Source: Saccharomonospora sp. NB11 (GTDB taxonomy: Bacteria; Actinomycetota; Actinomycetes; Mycobacteriales; Pseudonocardiaceae). Taken from it: 64,000 nt of DNA. The position numbers and the translations under genes are program-made. The DNA is taken from assembly GCF_015910535.1 (NCBI RefSeq), contig NZ_JACBJG010000003.1, forward strand, positions 62,001 through 126,000, given 5' to 3'. The notes beneath the pieces are model-generated. The model was not told where the DNA came from. It made no database searches and saw nothing but the letters and a program-made list of their open reading frames with translations. This document shows, in pieces, positions 56,252 through 64,000 of the stretch. Every line of letters begins with the position of its first letter. The first letter of the stretch is position 1.

Positions 56252-56267
56252 CATTTCACGTGAAACA
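56252..56267. promoter_or_regulatory. parS-like palindrome between cydA and cydB
   Basis: CATTTCACGTGAAACA: 14 of 16 match the parS consensus TGTTTCACGTGAAACA, with both mismatches at one end. It could be a stray ParB site or a local operator; the location within the cyd operon is unusual. Confidence 0.45.
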
Positions 56268-56365
56268 AAAGATCCACAGGCTGTTGACAACTGCCGAAGT
56301 TGTCCACAATCCGCAGGTAGAAGCCCGTGGAAAACTTGATCTTGAACCACCGCGAGGCTCCCTTC

Positions 56366-57901
56366 TCAGTACGCGAACGCCAACGTGTCGCCGGAGCCGG
56401 GCTTGCCGTCGGAGTCGCGATCCTCGCCCGTGCCGTCGTCCCCGGCGGGCAGCGCCGCGTTCACCCCACCCCGCACGTACCGCACGATCAGGAACACCTC
56501 GACGACCGCGAGCACCGCGTAGATCGACGTCAGCGCGATCAGCGAGGTCCACACCTCACCGGCGGTCAGGTCCGACACCGCCGTGGCCGTGTACATCCAC
56601 AGCCCGTCCACCCCGGTCGGGTTCGGCACCACCACGAAGGGCTGCCGTCCCATCTCCGTGAAGATCCAGCCCGCACTGTTGGCGACGAAGGGCAGCACGA
56701 TCCCGGCCAACGCCATGCGTGGGAACCAGCGACTCTCGGGAATCCGGCCGCCCCTGGTCAGCCACAACGCCGCCATGCCGACCGCCGCGCCCAGCGCACC
56801 GAAGCCGATCATGAGCCGGAAGCCCCAGTACGTCACCGGAAGACTCGGGACGTAGTCCACCGGCTGCCCCGCGAGCTGCCCCAACGCGGGATCGTCCGGG
56901 TAGTGGGTGCCGTACCGCTCCTCGTACTCCTCGACCAACTGGTCGATGCCCTTCACCTCGGTGGTGAAGTCGCCGTGCGCGAGGAACGACAGCAGCGCCG
57001 GGACGTTGAAGGTCTTCACGCTCTCACAGTCGGCGTCCGCGACGTCCCCGATCGCGAGGATCGAGAAGCTCGCAGGCTGCTCGGTGTGACACAACGCCTC
57101 GGCGGCGGCCATCTTCATCGGCTGCTGCTCGAACATCAGCTTGCCCTGCACGTCCCCGGTGATGGCCAGCACACCGAACGCCACGGCACCGGTCCAGGCC
57201 CCGAGCTTCACCGACGTGCGCCACACCGGCCGGTCCTCGTCCTCCGAGCGCCGCTTGCGCCACAGGTGCCAGGACGCGATGCCCACGAGGAAGGCGGCGG
57301 CGACGGCGAAGGCCCCGGCGATCGTGTGCGGGATGGCCGCGAGCGCCGTGGAGTTGGTCAGCACGGCCCAGATGGAGTTCATCGTGGGCCTGCCGTCCAC
57401 GAACTCCGCCCCGACGGGGTGCTGCATCCAGGAGTTCGCGGCGAGGATGAAGTAGGCCGAGGCGACGGTGGCCAGCGAGAACGCCCACGCACACGCCAGG
57501 TGCACGCGCTTGGGCAACCGGTCCCACCCGAAGATCCACAGGCCGAGGAACGTCGACTCGACGAAGAAGGCGACGAGGCCCTCCATCGCCAAGGGCGCGC
57601 CGAACACATCGCCGACGAAGCGCGAATAGGCACTCCAGTTCATCCCGAACTGGAATTCCTGGACGATGCCCGTCACCACGCCCATGGCGAAGTTGACGAG
57701 CAGCAACTTCCCCCAGAACCGCGTCATGCGGTAGTAACGCGCGTCACCCGTGCGCACCCACGCCGTCTGCATCCCGGCGACGAGGATCGACAGACCGATG
57801 GTGAGCGGCACCATCAGGAAGTGGTAGACGGTCGTGATACCGAACTGCCAGCGAGCCAGGTCGAGGACTTCCACGAGATCGACTTTGCCTGTGAGCTGCA
57901 C
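56366..57901 (-). CDS. cydA: Cytochrome bd oxidase subunit I
   Basis: 511 residues with the CydA helices, VLDLARWQFGITTVYHFLMVPLTIG start (haem b595 region), GRQPF and the long Q-loop region. Couples quinol oxidation to O2 reduction. GTG 57901 used; GTG 57874 starts at VEVLDLARWQF, which matches the usual CydA N-terminus, so it is an alternative. A perfect palindrome sits just upstream. First gene of the operon. Confidence 0.95.
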   Translation of the reverse strand: MQLTGKVDLVEVLDLARWQFGITTVYHFLMVPLTIGLSILVAGMQTAWVRTGDARYYRMTRFWGKLLLVNFAMGVVTGIVQEFQFGMNWSAYSRFVGDVFGAPLAMEGLVAFFVESTFLGLWIFGWDRLPKRVHLACAWAFSLATVASAYFILAANSWMQHPVGAEFVDGRPTMNSIWAVLTNSTALAAIPHTIAGAFAVAAAFLVGIASWHLWRKRRSEDEDRPVWRTSVKLGAWTGAVAFGVLAITGDVQGKLMFEQQPMKMAAAEALCHTEQPASFSILAIGDVADADCESVKTFNVPALLSFLAHGDFTTEVKGIDQLVEEYEERYGTHYPDDPALGQLAGQPVDYVPSLPVTYWGFRLMIGFGALGAAVGMAALWLTRGGRIPESRWFPRMALAGIVLPFVANSAGWIFTEMGRQPFVVVPNPTGVDGLWMYTATAVSDLTAGEVWTSLIALTSIYAVLAVVEVFLIVRYVRGGVNAALPAGDDGTGEDRDSDGKPGSGDTLAFAY

Positions 57902-57929
57902 GCTCTCGTCAGGTCCCGTGGTCCTGGGA

Positions 57930-57953
57930 TGGTCGGGACCAAGGTCCCGACCA
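57930..57953. promoter_or_regulatory. Perfect palindrome upstream of cydA (probable operator)
   Basis: 11-bp arms (57930-57940 and 57943-57953) around a 2-base centre, about 29 bases upstream of the cydA GTG. Related GGTCCCG words flank it. Likely binding site of a redox or oxygen regulator; not the Rex consensus. Confidence 0.5.
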
Positions 57954-58080
57954 GGACGGGACGGGGTCCCGCACTTCGAATTTCGGCATGCCTGAAAAAA
58001 TGTTACGGGTACCTGTCCGACAATTCTCGACGACCCTCAACAAGCAATTCGGGAAAGTGATCAGCTAGGCATTTTCCGGA

Positions 58081-58112
58081 ATCCCCTTTATCGTTGCAGA
58101 CAGAAAGGGGAT
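58081..58112 (+). promoter_or_regulatory. Hairpin near the ribosome site of the GDT1-family gene
   Basis: 9-bp stem ATCCCCTTT/AAAGGGGAT (58081-58089 with 58104-58112) just before the GAGGAACC ribosome site. May control translation or act as an operator. Confidence 0.35.
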
Positions 58113-58123
58113 GAGGAACCGTC

Positions 58124-58726
58124 GTGTCTGCTGCTCTCGTCGCGTTCGTGACGACGTTCGCGCTGGTCCTGGCCGTGGAGTTACCCGACAAGACCTTCGT
58201 CGCGACGCTGGTCCTCACCACCCGATTCGTCCCGAAGGCCGTGCTGGCCGGGGTGTCCGCCGCATTCGCGGTGCAGACGGTCATCGCGGTCGGGTTCGGC
58301 AGCGTGCTCACCTTCCTGCCCGACCGGCTCGTGTCAGTGATCGTCGGCGTCCTGTTCGGCGTCGGCTCGGTCATGTTGCTGCGAGAAGGATTCCGCACCG
58401 GCGACGACGACTCCCACGACGCCGCACGCGGCGGCGCCGCACCCGCGAGTTTCCTGCGGGCGTCGTTGACCTCGTTCGGCGTGCTCTTCGCCGCCGAGTG
58501 GGGCGACGCCTCCCAGCTCGCCACCGCGGGTCTCGTGGCCCGATCCGCTCAGCCGCTCGCCGTGGGTCTGGGTTCGTTGGCCGCCCTCGTCACCGTCGCC
58601 GGACTCGCCGTGCTCCTCGGCCGCAAGCTCCGGACGAAGCTGCGCCCCCGACTGTTGCAACGGGTCGCGGGCGTCGTGTTCGCAGGCTTCTCCCTCGTCG
58701 CCTTCGGCACCGCGCTGCTCGGCTGA
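58124..58726 (+). CDS. GDT1/TMEM165-family (UPF0016) membrane transporter
   Basis: 200 residues with about six hydrophobic helices and two family motifs: VELPDKTFVAT (Glu19-Asp22-Lys23-Thr24) and AAEWGDASQLAT. Bacterial members such as MneA export Mn2+, plant and yeast ones move Mn2+/Ca2+, so a manganese exporter is likely but unproved. The first motif has Pro for Gly. GTG start; divergent from cydA by about 220 bases. Confidence 0.75.
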   Translation: MSAALVAFVTTFALVLAVELPDKTFVATLVLTTRFVPKAVLAGVSAAFAVQTVIAVGFGSVLTFLPDRLVSVIVGVLFGVGSVMLLREGFRTGDDDSHDAARGGAAPASFLRASLTSFGVLFAAEWGDASQLATAGLVARSAQPLAVGLGSLAALVTVAGLAVLLGRKLRTKLRPRLLQRVAGVVFAGFSLVAFGTALLG

Positions 58727-58735
58727 CGCGGCTGC

Positions 58736-59368
58736 TCACTCGCGGAACGCCTCCGCCAAGGAGGCCGCGGCCTCCACCAACCGCGCTCCGACGTCGGCGT
58801 TGTCCAGCCCCACCAACGACACCACCCCCAAGGCCGCCCGGACACCGACGATGCCACGCACCGGAGCCGCCACCCCGTGCACGCCCGGCTGCGGGTCGCC
58901 GGTGGCCGCCGCCCACGCCCGCCCCTTCGGCCGCAGACTCAACGCCTTGCCCACCGCGCCACGGGACACGGGATGCCTGCTGCCGAGTCGATACGCCACG
59001 TGGAACGTCGTGGTCGTCGGTTCGGCCACCGCGACGACATAGACCTGGTCGCCTTCGGCCACCGACAGATGTGCCGTCGCGCCGACCGCCTCGGCCAGCT
59101 CCCGCAACACCGGGCGAGCCGACGCCCGAAGCTGCGGCAACATCTGCTCACCGAGACGCAGCACCCCCGCCCCCAGCCGGACCCGACTACCGTCGCGCCA
59201 CACGAGGCCGCGTTCGGTCAGCGGCACCAGGAGACGGTAGACGGCGGCTCTGCTCGCGCCGACGGCCTCGGCGAGGTCGGTGACCGTGGCCGACGCTCCG
59301 TCGGCGTCCGCCACGGCCTGTAACAGCGCGAGCCCGCGATCCAGTGTCAGCGAGCTCTCGCGCGTCAC
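58736..59368 (-). CDS. IclR-family transcriptional regulator
   Basis: 210 residues: N-terminal winged HTH (VTDLAEAVGASRAAVYRLLVPL) and C-terminal IclR ligand domain (ATAHLSVAEGDQVYVVAV, PVSRGAVGKAL). Start GTG 59368 overlaps the upstream gene's stop (GTGA), so the two share a transcript. It probably controls its own operon through the doubled operator at 60260-60295. Confidence 0.85.
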   Translation of the reverse strand: MTRESSLTLDRGLALLQAVADADGASATVTDLAEAVGASRAAVYRLLVPLTERGLVWRDGSRVRLGAGVLRLGEQMLPQLRASARPVLRELAEAVGATAHLSVAEGDQVYVVAVAEPTTTTFHVAYRLGSRHPVSRGAVGKALSLRPKGRAWAAATGDPQPGVHGVAAPVRGIVGVRAALGVVSLVGLDNADVGARLVEAAASLAEAFRE

Positions 59369-60240
59369 AGCAGGCCCAGGCCCTTCAGGTCGGCGACCGA
59401 CTCGTCGAAGGTCGCCGAGGCGTAGCAGGCGAAGAGCGACCGCACGGCCTTGGCGGCCTCGGTGCTCAGCCCTGCCGCCTCCTTGGCCAACGCCGCGCCG
59501 TCGGTGCTGGCGAGCGCCTCCCGCACGTTGCCACCCGACAGGCTCCGCCCCGCCGCGACCAGGAGATTGAGGAAACCGTGGTGCTCGAAGCCCGTCTCCG
59601 GGTCGGTGTGCCGCACCGCGCGGTGGAGGCTGTTGGTGGCTTTGAACGCCGCGCCGGGGGAACCGCTGACCACCGCGAGGAAGTCGGCGACCTCGTCGAC
59701 GCTGGGGAAATTCTCGGTGGACAGACCGCCGCAACGGATCTTCGGCCAACTGCCGTGCTCGATGACGTTGCGGACACCGTCGAGCCAGCCGACGCCACGG
59801 CGGGGTTCGACGACGCGCACGACGTCCTCGGGGACGAACTCCGACACCCGCTCCAGCCAGACCTCGTCGACGTCCGACGGAGCGGGCATCTCCACCATGC
59901 GCAGCGACAGCAGCTCGTCCCGCGACTCGACGATGGAGATGGCCTTCGGCACGCCGCCGAGGCCGGTGTCGATGATCAGCGACAGCGGCAGCGGCTGCTC
60001 GGGCCGGATCTTGACCAGCTCCGTGATCATCTCTGGGAGCCGGGAGGCGGGGCACAGGAAAACTCCCTGCACTCCGGCGTATTCGCCGGCGCGGTCGTCC
60101 AGGTACCCGGCCAGGGCGTCGGGCATCGTCGTCTGGCTTGGCGGGAAGAGCGCCGAATCGTCGACAAGCCGGGCGAGCAGGGGTGGGATTCCACGAGGAC
60201 CTGGGGGCGGGAGTTCCACAGCGCTTGTCACGTCCCCCAC
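59365..60240 (-). CDS. Conserved hypothetical protein co-transcribed with an IclR regulator
   Basis: About 291 residues, soluble. Opening PPLLARLVDDSALFPPSQTTMPDAL; a central strand pattern (VQGVFLCPASRLPEM; LSLIIDTGLGG), then KIRCGGLSTENFPSVDEVADFLAVV and KATNSLHRAVRHTD, a TIM-barrel-like order. No enzyme family recognised. Start GTG 60240 or 60231; operators lie about 20 bases upstream. Coupled to the IclR gene by GTGA. Confidence 0.6.
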   Translation of the reverse strand: MGDVTSAVELPPPGPRGIPPLLARLVDDSALFPPSQTTMPDALAGYLDDRAGEYAGVQGVFLCPASRLPEMITELVKIRPEQPLPLSLIIDTGLGGVPKAISIVESRDELLSLRMVEMPAPSDVDEVWLERVSEFVPEDVVRVVEPRRGVGWLDGVRNVIEHGSWPKIRCGGLSTENFPSVDEVADFLAVVSGSPGAAFKATNSLHRAVRHTDPETGFEHHGFLNLLVAAGRSLSGGNVREALASTDGAALAKEAAGLSTEAAKAVRSLFACYASATFDESVADLKGLGLL

Positions 60241-60259
60241 GCTAGTAGCGAACGAAATA

Positions 60260-60295
60260 CGGACAAAAGTGTCCGTCAGTCGGACACATTGTCGG
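60260..60295. promoter_or_regulatory. Doubled IclR-type operator
   Basis: Copy 1 CGGACA-aaag-TGTCCG (60260-60275) and copy 2 CGGACA-cat-TGTCGG (60281-60295), the second a one-mismatch copy. In the promoter of the hypothetical-IclR operon, likely autoregulated. Confidence 0.55.
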
Positions 60296-60331
60296 CGAGG
60301 TGCGCCACGCCACGTTCCACCCACAAGATCG

Positions 60332-60350
60332 ATAGGTTAGCCTTACCTAA
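60332..60350. promoter_or_regulatory. IdeR/DtxR iron box
   Basis: 17 of 19 match the DtxR/IdeR consensus TTAGGTTAGSCTAACCTAA. It lies 14 bases before the GTG start of the DUF2470 gene, so it should repress it when iron is plentiful. Confidence 0.75.
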
Positions 60351-60364
60351 ATCAGGAGGTGACC

Positions 60365-61174
60365 GTGAGCGAACCCGTCCCCCGCCGGCCCGCGACCCCG
60401 ACTCCCGCCGAGCGCGCGCGTTCCATCGCCGCTCGCGGCGGACCGGCCCACCTGCTCCCCGCCCTCGCAGGCCACTCGACGTCCGAGCGGACCACCCCCG
60501 CACTGTGGCACCTGCACTCGGGCGACGACGTCAGCATCGCGCTGCCCGCGGACGATCCCCTCGCCGTCGGCCTGCGCGGCGAGGCGAGCGCGGAACTCGC
60601 CGTCACGCTGGAGATCACCGACCAGTCGCCGGTCTCGCTGCGGCAACCCGTCCGAGGACTGCTGTGGCTCACCGGCTGGTTGCGCGGACTCGACCGCGAC
60701 ACCGCCCGCGCCAAGGCCGTGAGCATCGCCGAGAGCTCCGCCGAGCCCGACCCTCGACTGCTCGACGTCGGCCACGACCTCGCCCTGTTGCGGCTCACGC
60801 CCGCCACGGTGGTGGTCTCCGACAGCGAGGGCACGCACTCGCTGTCGCCCGTGACCTTCGGTGCGGCGTCCCCCGACCCGCTGTCCGACTACGAGGGCCG
60901 GTGGCTGCGCCACCTGGAACACCGACACGGCGACGTCGTGCTGCGCCTCACCCGTCTGCTGCCACCCGAGCTGCGCGACGGCCGGGTGCGCCCGCTCGGA
61001 CTCGACCGCTGCGGTCTGCGCCTCCGCGTCGAGACCGCGGGCGACGACCACGACGTCCGGCTGGCGTTCTCCCGCAGCGTGGCCAACACGCCACAGCTCG
61101 CCATGGAACTGCGCAAGCTGGTCGGCTGCCCGTTCCGGGCGCAGGACGACCCGAGCGCCCACGAGCGCTTCTGA
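60365..61174 (+). CDS. DUF2470-domain protein (iron-regulated)
   Basis: About 269 residues. The C-terminal half fits DUF2470 (HGDVVLRLTRLLP…GLDRCGLRLRVE…VANTPQLAMELRKLVGC), a domain seen with haem-binding and haem-degrading proteins (HugZ/pyridoxamine-oxidase-like). The N-terminal half is beta-rich (TTPALWHLHSGDDVSIALP; AELAVTLEITDQSPVSL). GTG 60365 chosen, with AGGAGG five bases before. The iron box suggests a role in haem or iron use. Ends with a hairpin shared with the BCCT gene. Confidence 0.75.
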   Translation: MSEPVPRRPATPTPAERARSIAARGGPAHLLPALAGHSTSERTTPALWHLHSGDDVSIALPADDPLAVGLRGEASAELAVTLEITDQSPVSLRQPVRGLLWLTGWLRGLDRDTARAKAVSIAESSAEPDPRLLDVGHDLALLRLTPATVVVSDSEGTHSLSPVTFGAASPDPLSDYEGRWLRHLEHRHGDVVLRLTRLLPPELRDGRVRPLGLDRCGLRLRVETAGDDHDVRLAFSRSVANTPQLAMELRKLVGCPFRAQDDPSAHERF

Positions 61175-61183
61175 CCACGTACG

Positions 61184-61223
61184 AAGGCGGGCACTCCCGG
61201 TGATTCCGGTGAGCGCCCGCCTT
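61184..61223. terminator. Bidirectional hairpin terminator
   Basis: 9-bp stem (61184-61192 with 61215-61223), between the converging DUF2470 (+) and BCCT (-) genes. Confidence 0.65.
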
Positions 61224-61241
61224 TCGTCGTGCCGGGGCCGG

Positions 61242-62951
61242 TCAGGACTTCGCGACCGACTCCCCGTTGCTGCCACCGGACTTGTCACCCGGGTCCACGA
61301 GCCCCTCGTCGATGAGGCTGTTCGTCACGTGCTCGGTGAGCCGCTCCCGTTGGAGCTGACGCTGCATCCGCACCATCGCCCGGCGCTCGATGCGGAACTC
61401 CTTCCAGATCGCCACGCACATGCCGATCATCACGACACTGAACGGCAACGCGATGAGGATCGCGACGATCTTGATCGCGTCCAGGCCACCGGCGAGCAGC
61501 AGCGCGACGGCCACCGCACCGCCCAACAGGCACCAGAACACCCGGCTCCACTTCGGCGGCTCGGGGTCGCCACCGGAGGCCAGCATGTCGACGACCAGCG
61601 AGCCGGAGTCGGACGACGTCACGAAGAACAGCACGATGAGGATCAGCGCACCGATCGACAGCAGGGTGCCGCCGGGCAGGCCGTCGAGCATGCCGAACAG
61701 CGACGCCTCGGTGTCCACCGTCGCGGCACCGTTCTCGTCGGTGCCGACCAAACCGCCCTCGCCGAACAGCTCGCGGTAGAGCGCGGTCCCACCGAACACC
61801 GTGAACCACAGCGTCGTCACGGCCGTCGGCACGAGCAGCACGCCCGCCACGAACTCCCGCACCGTGCGGCCCCGGGAGATGCGCGCGATGAACACGCCGA
61901 CGAAGGGCGCCCACGAGATCCACCAACCCCAGTAGAAGGTGGTCCACCAGCCCTGCCACTCGTTGCCGTCGGCGCCCTCGTAGGCGGTGGTGTTGAAGCT
62001 CATCCGCAGCAGGTTCTGGAGGTAGTCGCCGATGGACTGCACCAGGTCCTTGAAGATGAACAGGGTGGGACCGAGCACGAGGACGGCGACCAACAGCACT
62101 CCGGCCAACACCATGTTGATGTTGGACAGCCACTTGATGCCGCGCTTGACACCGGTGACCACGGAGAACAGCGCCAGCGCCGTGATCCCCCCGATGAGCA
62201 CCACGTAGATCAGGTTGCCCGGATCCGACACGACGTCGAGGAAGTCGAGGCCGGCGCCGATCTGGATCACACCGAACCCGAGCGAGGTCGCGACTCCGAA
62301 GAGCGTCCCGACGACGGCGGCGATGTCGATGACGTCACCCAGCCACCCGTGCACCCGCTTGCCGATGAGCGGCTCCAGGGCGTAGCGGATCGACACCGGG
62401 CGCTTCTTGCGGTGGATGACGTAGGCGACGGCAACACCCACGACCACGTAGATCGCCCACGGGTGAAGTCCCCAGTGCAGGAACGTCTGGACGAGCGCGC
62501 CCTGCGCTCCCTCCTCGTCCTGCGTGATTCCCGTGGCCCGGTTGGGCAGGCCCGCGTAGTGGTTGAGCGGCTCGGCCACTCCCCAGAACACCAGACCGAT
62601 TCCCATACCGGCCGCGAACAGCATCGCGAACCACGACTTCAACGGGAACTCGGGTTCGTCCTCGTCAGGGCCGAGCTTGATGTCACCGTAGTGACTCAAC
62701 CCGATCCACAGCGAGAAGACCACGAACAACGAAACGAGCAGCATGTAGTACCAGCTGAACGTCCCGATGACGGTTTCCTGGATCGCGCTGATCGCGTCGT
62801 TCATCGCGTCGGGAGCGACGACGGTGGCGATCACGAAGGCCAGGATGATCAAGGCTGAAGGCCAGAACACCCTCGGCGCCACCGACGAGTACCACGGTCG
62901 CCGTGGTGACCCGGCGGGCGCTGGGGCCTCAGTTTCGGACGTCGCCGTCAC
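61242..62951 (-). CDS. BCCT-family (betaine/choline/carnitine) transporter
   Basis: 569 residues with about twelve hydrophobic helices. FAAGMGIGLVFWGVAEPLNHYAG is the BCCT signature, and the WTTFYWGWWISWAPFVGVFIARISRGRT segment (residues ~340-367) carries the Trp box for the quaternary amine. C-terminal tail basic (RMQRQLQRERL), as in BetP-type osmosensing carriers. Na+-coupled uptake of compatible solutes is expected. GTG 62951 has AAGGAGG eight bases upstream. Confidence 0.92.
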   Translation of the reverse strand: MTATSETEAPAPAGSPRRPWYSSVAPRVFWPSALIILAFVIATVVAPDAMNDAISAIQETVIGTFSWYYMLLVSLFVVFSLWIGLSHYGDIKLGPDEDEPEFPLKSWFAMLFAAGMGIGLVFWGVAEPLNHYAGLPNRATGITQDEEGAQGALVQTFLHWGLHPWAIYVVVGVAVAYVIHRKKRPVSIRYALEPLIGKRVHGWLGDVIDIAAVVGTLFGVATSLGFGVIQIGAGLDFLDVVSDPGNLIYVVLIGGITALALFSVVTGVKRGIKWLSNINMVLAGVLLVAVLVLGPTLFIFKDLVQSIGDYLQNLLRMSFNTTAYEGADGNEWQGWWTTFYWGWWISWAPFVGVFIARISRGRTVREFVAGVLLVPTAVTTLWFTVFGGTALYRELFGEGGLVGTDENGAATVDTEASLFGMLDGLPGGTLLSIGALILIVLFFVTSSDSGSLVVDMLASGGDPEPPKWSRVFWCLLGGAVAVALLLAGGLDAIKIVAILIALPFSVVMIGMCVAIWKEFRIERRAMVRMQRQLQRERLTEHVTNSLIDEGLVDPGDKSGGSNGESVAKS

Positions 62952-63088
62952 GAGGCTTGCCTCCTTCTTCGGATTTTTCGGACCGTAGGACCCTAGTGGC
63001 CCAGGACGCCGAACTGGGCCGAAATGGCCCCCCGAGCTGCCGAAACTCTCGAAAACAAGCCGCTGACCAGCACAAATAGAAGTTCATG

Positions 63089-63094
63089 TAACGT
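63089..63094 (+). promoter_or_regulatory. -10 element for the CPBP gene (leaderless)
   Basis: TAACGT, 6 bases before GTG 63101, with no ribosome site. Confidence 0.45.
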
Positions 63095-63100
63095 GCCACA

Positions 63101-63913
63101 GTGGCCACGCGAGTACGACACTGGATAAGTCCGCTCACCCCGGCTTTCCCCGAGCCCGTCACCGACCCCCGCGAGCGTCGTGCGCTCGTCGTGGAGGTCG
63201 TGCTCGTCTTCTCGATCACGCTCGGCCTGTCGGGCGTGCGCAGCGCGTTGTCGTTGCTGGACTCGCTGCTGCGCCCGGAACCGCTCGCCCAGCAGCAGGT
63301 CGCCCTGAACGTCTCGCGGGCGACCCTCGGACTGATCGACCTGCTGAAGCAACTGCTCGGCGTCGTGCAACTCGTCGGCTGGGGCGCCCTCGGGCTGTAC
63401 CTTCTGTGGCGGGCCGGTGTCAGGCTGTCCCGGATCGGGCTCGACCGCTCGCGTCCCGGCCGCGACACGGTCTGGGCGGTCGCACTGGCCGCGGTGATCG
63501 GCCTGCCCGGTCTGGCGTTCTACTTCGTCGCCTGGAAGCTCGGCTTCAACCTCGCCGTGCAGCCCTCCACGCTCGACGAAGCATGGTGGCGACCCGTGGT
63601 GCTGACCTTGTCGGCGTTCGGCAACTCGTTCGCCGAGGAAGTGCTCGTCGTCGGCTATCTGCTGACTCGACTCCGACAGCTCGGCCTGTCGGAGAACGGC
63701 TCCCTGCTGATCTCGGCACTGGTACGAGGCTCGTACCACCTCTATCAGGGACTCGGTGGGTTCGTCGGCAACGTCGTGATGGGGCTCGTCTTCGGCCGAC
63801 TCTGGCAGCGGACCAACCGCCTGTGGCCGCTGGTCGGGGCCCACCTGCTGCTCGACGTGGTCGCGTTCGTCGGGTACGCCGCGCTCCGGGACCACGTCGA
63901 CTGGCTGCCCTGA
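63101..63913 (+). CDS. CPBP-family intramembrane metalloprotease
   Basis: 270 residues, about seven hydrophobic helices. CPBP (Abi/Rce1-like) motifs: NSFAEEVLVVGYLLTRLRQLG (first Glu-Glu), RGSYHLYQG (His) and HLLLDVVAFVGY (His/Asp). The usual Arg of EExxxR is changed, as in many actinobacterial members. Substrate unknown. Leaderless GTG start. Confidence 0.8.
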   Translation: MATRVRHWISPLTPAFPEPVTDPRERRALVVEVVLVFSITLGLSGVRSALSLLDSLLRPEPLAQQQVALNVSRATLGLIDLLKQLLGVVQLVGWGALGLYLLWRAGVRLSRIGLDRSRPGRDTVWAVALAAVIGLPGLAFYFVAWKLGFNLAVQPSTLDEAWWRPVVLTLSAFGNSFAEEVLVVGYLLTRLRQLGLSENGSLLISALVRGSYHLYQGLGGFVGNVVMGLVFGRLWQRTNRLWPLVGAHLLLDVVAFVGYAALRDHVDWLP

Positions 63914-63932
63914 GAACGACGTTGCACCATGT

Positions 63933-63948
63933 TCGAACACATGTTCTA
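63933..63948. promoter_or_regulatory. SOS (LexA) box
   Basis: TCGAAC-acat-GTTCTA: 11 of the 12 fixed positions of the actinobacterial SOS box TCGAAC-N4-GTTCGA. Lies just before a new start at the window's right edge, so a DNA-damage-inducible gene likely begins here. Confidence 0.6.
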
Positions 63949-64000
63949 ATGGAATGGTCGGGCGGGAGCCAGAGCGACACGAGTCGTCACCGACACACGG
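63949..64000 (+). CDS. Start of a possible SOS-regulated gene (3' end outside window)
   Basis: Two overlapping ATGs (63949 and 63954) open frames running to the edge; only about 16 codons are visible. The SOS box immediately upstream favours a DNA-damage gene. Too short to identify; the frame is not decided. Confidence 0.3.
   Translation, partial: MEWSGGSQSDTSRHRHT

Overview
The window is high-GC actinobacterial DNA. It has many GTG/TTG starts, ATGA/GTGA stop-start overlaps, ESX/type VII secretion proteins and arabinogalactan wall genes. Gene order follows the Mycobacterium tuberculosis wall locus: glfT1, gtrA, dprE1, dprE2, an Emb arabinosyltransferase, ubiA, a PAP2 phosphatase, glfT2, glf, a Cof-type HAD protein (Rv3813c-like), serS, a septum-formation-domain protein and zincin (Rv3835/Rv3836-like), and pheA. 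A single short Emb, several DUF3558 lipoproteins and the overall mix suggest a Pseudonocardiaceae genus such as Saccharomonospora. That genus guess is inference.

Layout. 1-0.5 kb: end of glfT1. 0.5-4.6 kb: ESX-type substrate operon, DUF3558 lipoproteins and EspG, partly of lower GC. 5-24.9 kb: wall polysaccharide locus (GlfT2, GtrA, DprE1/DprE2, Emb, decaprenyl-phosphoribose synthase and phosphatase, UDP-galactopyranose mutase, three further GT-C-like membrane proteins). 25-41.6 kb: housekeeping and mixed genes (lhgO, serS, haloalkane dehalogenase, DUF350/GspS-like/YgiB-like trio, septum-domain protein, zincin, MFS, pheA, macro domain, coaA, BTAD/NB-ARC regulator, a 46-residue membrane protein). 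41.6-45 kb: a coiled-coil SF1 helicase-like ATPase and its partner. 45.4-49.95 kb: a compact island near 50% GC. 50-58 kb: two-component pair and cydA-cydB-cydDC. 58-64 kb: GDT1-family transporter, IclR operon, an iron-box-controlled DUF2470 gene, a BCCT transporter, a CPBP protease, and an SOS-like box at the right edge.

The most interesting region is the island. It encodes a Crp/Fnr-type cyclic-nucleotide sensor, a class III nucleotide-cyclase-like protein, a STAND-like NTPase and an SPFH/band-7-like protein. The last three overlap by ATGA. The C-terminal tail of the cyclase-like protein and the N-terminal head of the NTPase share one short G/N/F motif. This is the layout of bacterial amyloid-signalling (NLR-effector) pairs, so I propose an undescribed cyclic-nucleotide/amyloid-linked conflict or signalling system.

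Regulation visible in sequence: many genes look leaderless, with a TANNNT -10 six to eight bases before the start codon. There is a near-consensus IdeR/DtxR box, a doubled IclR-type operator, an SOS-like box, a perfect palindrome before cydA, a parS-like 16-mer between cydA and cydB, and several strong hairpin terminators.
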